NCBI RefSeq assembly: GCF_900111035.1
Contig: NZ_FOFU01000002.1
Coordinates: 558,001 to 622,000 of the forward strand
Length of the DNA: 64,000 bases
Direction of reading: 5' to 3'
Origin: Treponema bryantii
Lineage (GTDB): Bacteria > Spirochaetota > Spirochaetia > Treponematales > Treponemataceae
Of this stretch, positions 59,868-64,000 are shown piece by piece (the stretch's first letter is position 1; every line of letters begins with the position of its first letter). Both the position numbers and the translations under genes were made by a program. The notes below the pieces were generated by a model that searched no databases, had not been told where the DNA came from, and saw nothing but the letters and a program-made list of their open reading frames with translations.

Positions 59868-60800
59868 TTTTGCATCACGTGCAGAAAGTGCGTACTTAAC
59901 TACACGGAAACCAACATCATCATAAACTCTTGTAACAGGTGCTGCATCTTTTGAAACTGCAGTTACGCCTTCTGCTGTTTTTCTATAGCTTCCGCCACGC
60001 ATAATACGACGCTGAATACTTGCAGGCCATGCATTATAACACCATTCCCAGGCATTTCCATTCATGTCATACATTCCAAAAGTGTTGGCATCTTTTGTCA
60101 TAACATCATGTGTTACACCATCAGAATTGTCTGAATACCATGCAACTGAAGCTAAATTCTTATTTGATATATTAGCCCAGATTTCAGAAGCCGGATCTCC
60201 TCCACGTGCAGCAAATTCCCATTCAGCTTCTGTAGGAAGTCTGTATCCATCTGCAGTAAGATCGATGATTGCATTTTCAGCTTTTCCATCTCCATCCTTT
60301 GCAGTATCAGCTTCCTTAAGCACTGCACCATTGTACTTGTAAACTGGACCAAGACCATCTTTTTCACTTGCTGCATTACACCATACAATTGCATCACGCC
60401 AGCTGATCATAGTCACCGGCTGATTTGTGCCTGTTGGAGCTGCACCATCTACACCCTTATTTCCTTCACGTCCAGGATTAGCAAAGGTATAGCCATTGTC
60501 TTTTGCCCATGTATAAACCTCATACCAGCGGGTATAAGTTGTTTCTGTCTGGGCGATATAAAATGCCATCAAATCAACAGGCTGTTCTACAGAAGCTTTT
60601 GAAAAAGCTGAATCTCTTTCTGCGGTAGGAGTTTCTACAAATTCAATAAGATTCTTTGAAAAACCGTTCTTTGATATAAAAATTACACGTTTTTTAGATT
60701 CCGATTTTGTACTTACACTTTTTTTTGGCTTAGAGGCACATCCTGTAAAAATCATTGCTGCCAGTAAAGCCGAAATTGAAAGAATTGTTAATTTCTTCAT
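59865..60800 (-). CDS. FGE-sulfatase/SUMF1-domain lipoprotein
   Basis: A 311-residue protein with lipobox IFTGC (Cys21), so a lipoprotein. The formylglycine-generating-enzyme fold is complete: TETTYTRWYEVYTWAKDNGY, PVTMISWRDAIVWCNAASEK, YRLPTEAEWEFAARGG, FGMYDMNGNAWEWCYNAWP and RIMRGGSYR ... VGFRVVK. The copper-binding cysteine pair of true FGE is not seen at the C-terminus, so it likely serves as a binding or scaffold module; spirochaetes have many such paralogues. AAGGAG precedes ATG. Confidence 0.88.
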   Translation of the reverse strand: MKKLTILSISALLAAMIFTGCASKPKKSVSTKSESKKRVIFISKNGFSKNLIEFVETPTAERDSAFSKASVEQPVDLMAFYIAQTETTYTRWYEVYTWAKDNGYTFANPGREGNKGVDGAAPTGTNQPVTMISWRDAIVWCNAASEKDGLGPVYKYNGAVLKEADTAKDGDGKAENAIIDLTADGYRLPTEAEWEFAARGGDPASEIWANISNKNLASVAWYSDNSDGVTHDVMTKDANTFGMYDMNGNAWEWCYNAWPASIQRRIMRGGSYRKTAEGVTAVSKDAAPVTRVYDDVGFRVVKYALSARDAK

Positions 60801-60938
60801 ACTGATAACTCCTTGGTTTTAAACCTATTGTTATTTTACCATGGATTATAACATCCTTCCATTTAAAAAGTGTTACTCAAATTTGGTTACATTTTTACTT
60901 TTAAGTTCTTATTATTCTGTTATATTCAGTTTTTTTGA

Positions 60939-60967
60939 TTGCCTGAATGAAAAAGCCATCTTATAAT
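60939..60967 (+). promoter_or_regulatory. Promoter of the flavin reductase-rubredoxin gene
   Basis: TTGCCT (60939-60944), 17-nt spacer, TATAAT (60962-60967); transcription starts near 60974 and leaves a 22-nt leader with CAGGAG before ATG 60996. Confidence 0.7.
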
Positions 60968-60995
60968 CAAATTCAAACTATATACAGGAGTTCCT

Positions 60996-61619
60996 ATGGA
61001 TCCAAAAGCTCTTTTTTCTCTTTCTTACGGTGTTTTTATTCTCGGCTCGCATGATGACAAAAAAATCAATGCCTGTGTTACAAATACCTGTATGCAGGTT
61101 GCTGCAAATCCTAATCGTCTTGCAATTACTGTAATCAATCAGAATTACACCTGCGGTCAGATTAAAGAGTGCGGAACTTTTGCCCTTTCTGTCCTCGATA
61201 AATCAGTTACATTCCCTACAATTGAGCACTTTGGCTTTCAGAGTGGCCGTGATGTAGATAAATTCGCTGATTTTGAGCATTCCCTCGATGCCAATGAAAA
61301 CCCTTATCTAAACAGTCAGATATGCGCCCTGTTTACCTGTAAGGTTATCAGTTCTCAGGATTTAGGTACTCATACTCTTTTTGTTGCTGAAATTGAAGAT
61401 TCTAAGGTTTTAAGTGATAAAGCTCCTCTTACCTATGCTGATTATCATAAGGATATTAAGCCTAAGCCAGGTGCTGCAGCCGAACCAGACAAAAAGATTA
61501 TCGGCTGGCGCTGCAAAATCTGCGGTTACGAATATGAAGGTGCCGAACTCCCGGCCGAGTATGAATGCCCTATCTGCGGACATCCAGCCGAGGATTTTGA
61601 GCCTATTTACGAGAAATGA
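60996..61619 (+). CDS. Flavin reductase-rubredoxin fusion (high-molecular-weight rubredoxin type)
   Basis: A 207-residue protein. Residues 1-150 form a flavin reductase-like FMN domain (LFSLSYGVFILGSHDDKKIN, CVTNTCMQVAANPNRLAITV), and residues 165-205 a rubredoxin with WRCKICGYEYEG and YECPICGHPAEDFEPI, i.e. two CxxC iron ligand pairs. This layout is that of NADH:rubredoxin-type reductases (Hrb), which pass electrons to flavodiiron proteins or rubrerythrins in oxygen defence of anaerobes. Confidence 0.92.
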   Translation: MDPKALFSLSYGVFILGSHDDKKINACVTNTCMQVAANPNRLAITVINQNYTCGQIKECGTFALSVLDKSVTFPTIEHFGFQSGRDVDKFADFEHSLDANENPYLNSQICALFTCKVISSQDLGTHTLFVAEIEDSKVLSDKAPLTYADYHKDIKPKPGAAAEPDKKIIGWRCKICGYEYEGAELPAEYECPICGHPAEDFEPIYEK

Positions 61620-61717
61620 TCTTAGCATTGATTAACTTACGACTCAAATAACTTTATTTGAACAAATATAATAAGTTCTTAAAAACTTACATTTTCAACA
61701 AAGAAGTTCTTATGAAA

Positions 61718-62137
61718 CTAATTTCTATTTATTAACCATTTAGATATGCATAGCGAAAAATGACCTGGATTGTGAATATCATTCTCGACTCCTAAAATCC
61801 CCCAACGAAATTGTTTTTCATATAAACCATTTTTGTTCGTTAGAATTATATTATGCTTTTTTAGAAATAATAATAATTCTTCCCTATCTTTGACTTCACA
61901 TCCTTTAGATATTCCAAAAGATATAAATTCTAATATTCCATTGGATGAGAAAATCATTTTTATATTTCCCTCTTTTTCAAATAATAAAATATCATTTATA
62001 AACAAGTGTTGATAATTATTAATATTTCTAATTACTTTGGGAATTTTTATTGTTTTAGCCAAAACATCAGTTAAAGAATCATTAATTGAAATCTCAATAT
62101 CGTTGATTAATAATACACCATCTAATAAATTTGTCAT
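61718..62137 (-). CDS. Immunity-like protein of an orphan toxin module
   Basis: 139 residues, A/T-rich, no signal peptide: LLFEKEGNIKMIFSSNGILE and GCEVKDREELLLFLKKHNII. I do not recognise a family; the immunity call rests on its place. It starts 5 nt after the stop of a toxin-tail-like fragment (62143-62289), in the way that immunity genes follow Rhs toxin tips, and belongs to the Rhs 3' region. Confidence 0.5.
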   Translation of the reverse strand: MTNLLDGVLLINDIEISINDSLTDVLAKTIKIPKVIRNINNYQHLFINDILLFEKEGNIKMIFSSNGILEFISFGISKGCEVKDREELLLFLKKHNIILTNKNGLYEKQFRWGILGVENDIHNPGHFSLCISKWLINRN

Positions 62138-62142
62138 AAAAC

Positions 62143-62345
62143 TTACCTATTTGTTAAAATTATAGTTAAAACTGGCTCAAGATTAGTATAATCAGGAATA
62201 TAAAATTGTATTAATCCTCCTGGCCCATATTGAGGGTTAGCAAGAGACTGAGAAACAGCGACATTCATATCATAATCTATAAATACTTCTCAACCATAGA
62301 GCAAAATCTTTTGAACGAAAGTTTGCGGTATCAATGCCACAGTTT
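62143..62345 (-). pseudogene. Displaced Rhs/CDI toxin tail fragment
   Basis: The minus strand encodes DYDMNVAVSQSLANPQYGPG, then GLIQFYIPDYTNLEPV and TNR-stop at 62143. The NPQYGPGG...QFYIP pattern is like C-terminal ends of polymorphic toxins. Upstream the same frame is closed by TGA 62290, while another frame from 62345 reads NCGIDTANFRSKDFALWLRS, also toxin-like, implying a frameshift between. It has no Rhs core of its own and is best taken as an orphan remnant. Confidence 0.6.
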
Positions 62346-62395
62346 TTTTTAGAAAAATGAATATATATGAAAAGCACAATCTGATGTTCAAATGA

Positions 62396-62719
62396 TTATC
62401 TAAAAGTCTCTCCCCTTTCAACTTTTCCGTTTTCTGTATTAAGAACATATCTTCTTCCAAAAAAATCGAAAACAACACACTTATCATTTACTATACGGAT
62501 TCCTATACATGGTTCTTTTTCACTTCCTACATTTTTAATTTTTGAAGAATCCATTCTCCATAATAATTCTGAATTAAAAGAATAACAAAATACATTATCT
62601 ATTTCATTCGTATCCAATACCAAAATTAATTTAGATTTATATTCAATTGCTTCTAATATTTTTTTATCAAACAAAAATTCTTTATTATTTATTATTATTT
62701 TGTTTCCTAGAATATTCAT
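62396..62719 (-). CDS. Probable cognate immunity protein of the Rhs toxin
   Basis: 107 residues, A/T-rich, no signal peptide: IIINNKEFLFDKKILEAIEY, FCYSFNSELLWRMDSS and CVVFDFFGRRYVLNTENGKV. The ATG at 62719 overlaps a TAA that would close the toxin frame if the in-frame TAA at 62887 were read through (TAATG overlap). Such overlap is typical of toxin-immunity pairs. No family assignment is possible from sequence alone. Confidence 0.6.
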   Translation of the reverse strand: MNILGNKIIINNKEFLFDKKILEAIEYKSKLILVLDTNEIDNVFCYSFNSELLWRMDSSKIKNVGSEKEPCIGIRIVNDKCVVFDFFGRRYVLNTENGKVERGETFR

Positions 62720-62886
62720 TATTTAATTAACCTCTCGTTTACAAATTCTCCAACATTTTTACCATTAATCATTAAATCATATTGCAAACCACCTCCTGAA
62801 TAACCAAATAAAGGACCAGCAATGCCTGATCTTAATAATGTTCCTGCCTTTAAATTTACATCACATTGGTAAACTGGAGTAAATGG
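62719..62886 (-). pseudogene. Continuation of the Rhs toxin tip beyond an in-frame stop
   Basis: After TAA 62887-62889 the same frame stays open for 55 codons: PFTPVYQCDVNLKAGTLLRS, GIAGPLFGYSGGGLQYDLMI, then GKNVGEFVNERLIK and TAA overlapping the immunity ATG. GGGxQYxL near the end is common in toxin tips. One base change (TTA Leu or CAA Gln to TAA) explains the break. Confidence 0.7.
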
Positions 62887-64000
62887 TTATGAATATTTAT
62901 TTTGAATTTCAGAAGGTGATAGTCCTTTTATATCTTTCTCTCTCATAATCCAAGGTCCTTTGTTAAATGAGTTCTGATTATCATAAACTCTAACAAATTT
63001 TGAATCTTTCTTAAGTTTCAAAACAGAAACATCTGTGCCGGATTTATACGGTGGTTTTAACCCTCTTGTTTCTCTTAAGAAGCTATTAACTTGATCGGCT
63101 GGTGTAGTACTTAATGTTTTATATCTTCCAAAATTACTTGTTATAGTATTATTTATATTAATAAATACATTATATACCTTGCCTCCAAAAGATGACAACT
63201 GACTATTAAACTTTATTTCAAAATCAACATATCCCGCAATTAAAGATTGTTCTGCTATTGATGTCCCTATAGCACTTATTGTTGCACCTAATGCTGTAGC
63301 TCCGATATACGCTCCTGCAAGGTCTATACCAGCCTCTATCGTACCATAACATATATATAGCATTCCTTGAATTATTTTTCCTTCAGAAATGCACTCTATT
63401 CCATCTCTACCAAAATCAGCTCCAAAATCTAATTTTATCAATCCATTGATTGAGTAATTTAATCCATTAATTAATTCAGAACCAATATTTGGAGTTGCAG
63501 TTGGTCCTGTTGGCCCACAACTACCAGAAGATGAATTATCTCCTCCATTTCCAGTTTCACCTCTTTCCTTTTTACGAGCCTCCATATCTTTCTGATACTG
63601 CCATGCTGATATTGTATCTTCAAGCCCATTAATATCTGAATGACTTATTGGATTCTGTCCCGCATAGCCATACCAGTTTATACCATCACGGGCAGGATCT
63701 TGGGTAAGCCATGAGTCACCATCCTCACTTCTCCAGCGGTTCCAGTGATATGTTAAACCAGTTTCTACATCATAGTCACATCCTGTGTACAGACCTTCAA
63801 AGTCAAGTAGTTTTGTTGTCTCCCCTGCTTTTATTCCGAAGGCGGTATAGCCAGATTTCCATACCAGTTGGTAATTGTCATCATAGACCTCGGTAACACT
63901 ACCCTGGATATCTGTAACTGCATATCTGATTGTTTCAATTCCAGCTTCTGTTTTATCCATGAATCCTGCTATCTGATTGTATAAATATACAAAACATCGA
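62887..64000 (-). CDS. Rhs-family polymorphic toxin, C-terminal part (5' end outside window)
   Basis: The frame is open to the window edge, so only the last 371 codons are seen. YNQIAGFMDKTEAG and VTDIQGSVTEVYDDNYQLVW are RHS/YD-repeat parts; FEGLYTGCDYDVETGLTYHW and WLTQDPARDGINWYGYAGQN are the Rhs core end, here DPARDGINWYGYAGQNPI. The following 260 residues are a variable tip with a hydrophobic stretch (GAYIGATALGATISAIGTSI) and the start of a toxin domain (FVRVYDNQNSFNKGPWIMRE). TAA 62887 cuts off the last 55 residues. Delivery would be by a T6SS or another secretion route not seen here. Confidence 0.85.
   Translation of the reverse strand, partial: RCFVYLYNQIAGFMDKTEAGIETIRYAVTDIQGSVTEVYDDNYQLVWKSGYTAFGIKAGETTKLLDFEGLYTGCDYDVETGLTYHWNRWRSEDGDSWLTQDPARDGINWYGYAGQNPISHSDINGLEDTISAWQYQKDMEARKKERGETGNGGDNSSSGSCGPTGPTATPNIGSELINGLNYSINGLIKLDFGADFGRDGIECISEGKIIQGMLYICYGTIEAGIDLAGAYIGATALGATISAIGTSIAEQSLIAGYVDFEIKFNSQLSSFGGKVYNVFININNTITSNFGRYKTLSTTPADQVNSFLRETRGLKPPYKSGTDVSVLKLKKDSKFVRVYDNQNSFNKGPWIMREKDIKGLSPSEIQNKYS

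Noticed and set aside
62290-62487. Separate 65-residue protein upstream of the toxin tail fragment
   Set aside because: It overlaps the immunity-like gene in another frame, has no start signal and reads on into the fragment only through a stop; it is better explained as a non-coding shadow or part of the remnant.

Overview
The window looks like chromosome from a gut- or rumen-type Treponema or close spirochaete. I infer this from the low-to-moderate GC, a PnrA/TmpC-like purine nucleoside ABC system, a pair of conserved proteins I recall as TIGR03545/TIGR03546, an FGE-domain lipoprotein, YARHG-domain exported proteins and several families of palindromic intergenic repeats. No rRNA or tRNA gene, CRISPR array, integrase or transposase was seen, and species cannot be set from the sequence alone.

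Positions 1-39 kb are an accessory-looking block of small, mostly single-domain enzymes. It holds eleven GNAT acetyltransferases (one cut by the window edge), seven class I methyltransferases, three APH-type phosphotransferases plus one fragment, a nucleotidyltransferase, a serine hydrolase, a metallo-beta-lactamase-fold protein, a histidine phosphatase, a split ABC exporter with a divergent MerR regulator, an adenosine-deaminase-like protein, an AraC regulator, an XRE-PRTase fusion, RsgA, an AlkX/YcaQ-like glycosylase and a class III cyclase. From 16.6 to 38.6 kb nearly all genes lie on the minus strand, often with start/stop overlaps. Repeats and decayed genes punctuate the block: two arrays of A/T-rich hairpins, GC-rich hairpin repeats, broken YARHG-neighbour, APH and GGDEF genes. 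One 32-codon threonine-rich leader peptide is followed by an intrinsic terminator.

Positions 39-61.6 kb look more like core chromosome: a TatD hydrolase; biotin ligase BirA convergent with the biotin transporter genes bioN-bioM-bioY, whose promoter carries a large BirA-type dyad; the purine nucleoside ABC system (binding protein, ATPase, two permeases) with an internal terminator; a MATE pump; a TrmB-like regulator with diaminopimelate dehydrogenase and diaminopimelate decarboxylase (lysine end of the DAP pathway); a GH27 alpha-galactosidase with an inserted beta-sandwich; the TIGR03545/03546 pair; an FGE lipoprotein; and a flavin reductase-rubredoxin fusion.

Positions 61.7-64 kb hold the 3' end of an Rhs polymorphic toxin locus on the minus strand. 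The toxin tip contains an in-frame TAA, after which the frame stays open until it overlaps the start of an immunity-like gene. Beyond lies a displaced toxin-tail remnant with a second immunity-like gene.

The observations I rank highest are the two hairpin arrays that share an architecture but not a stem sequence, the threonine attenuator-like leader in front of a methyltransferase, the structure-conserving GC-rich repeat family, the 3' element shared by two unrelated genes, and the nonsense-interrupted Rhs toxin tip.
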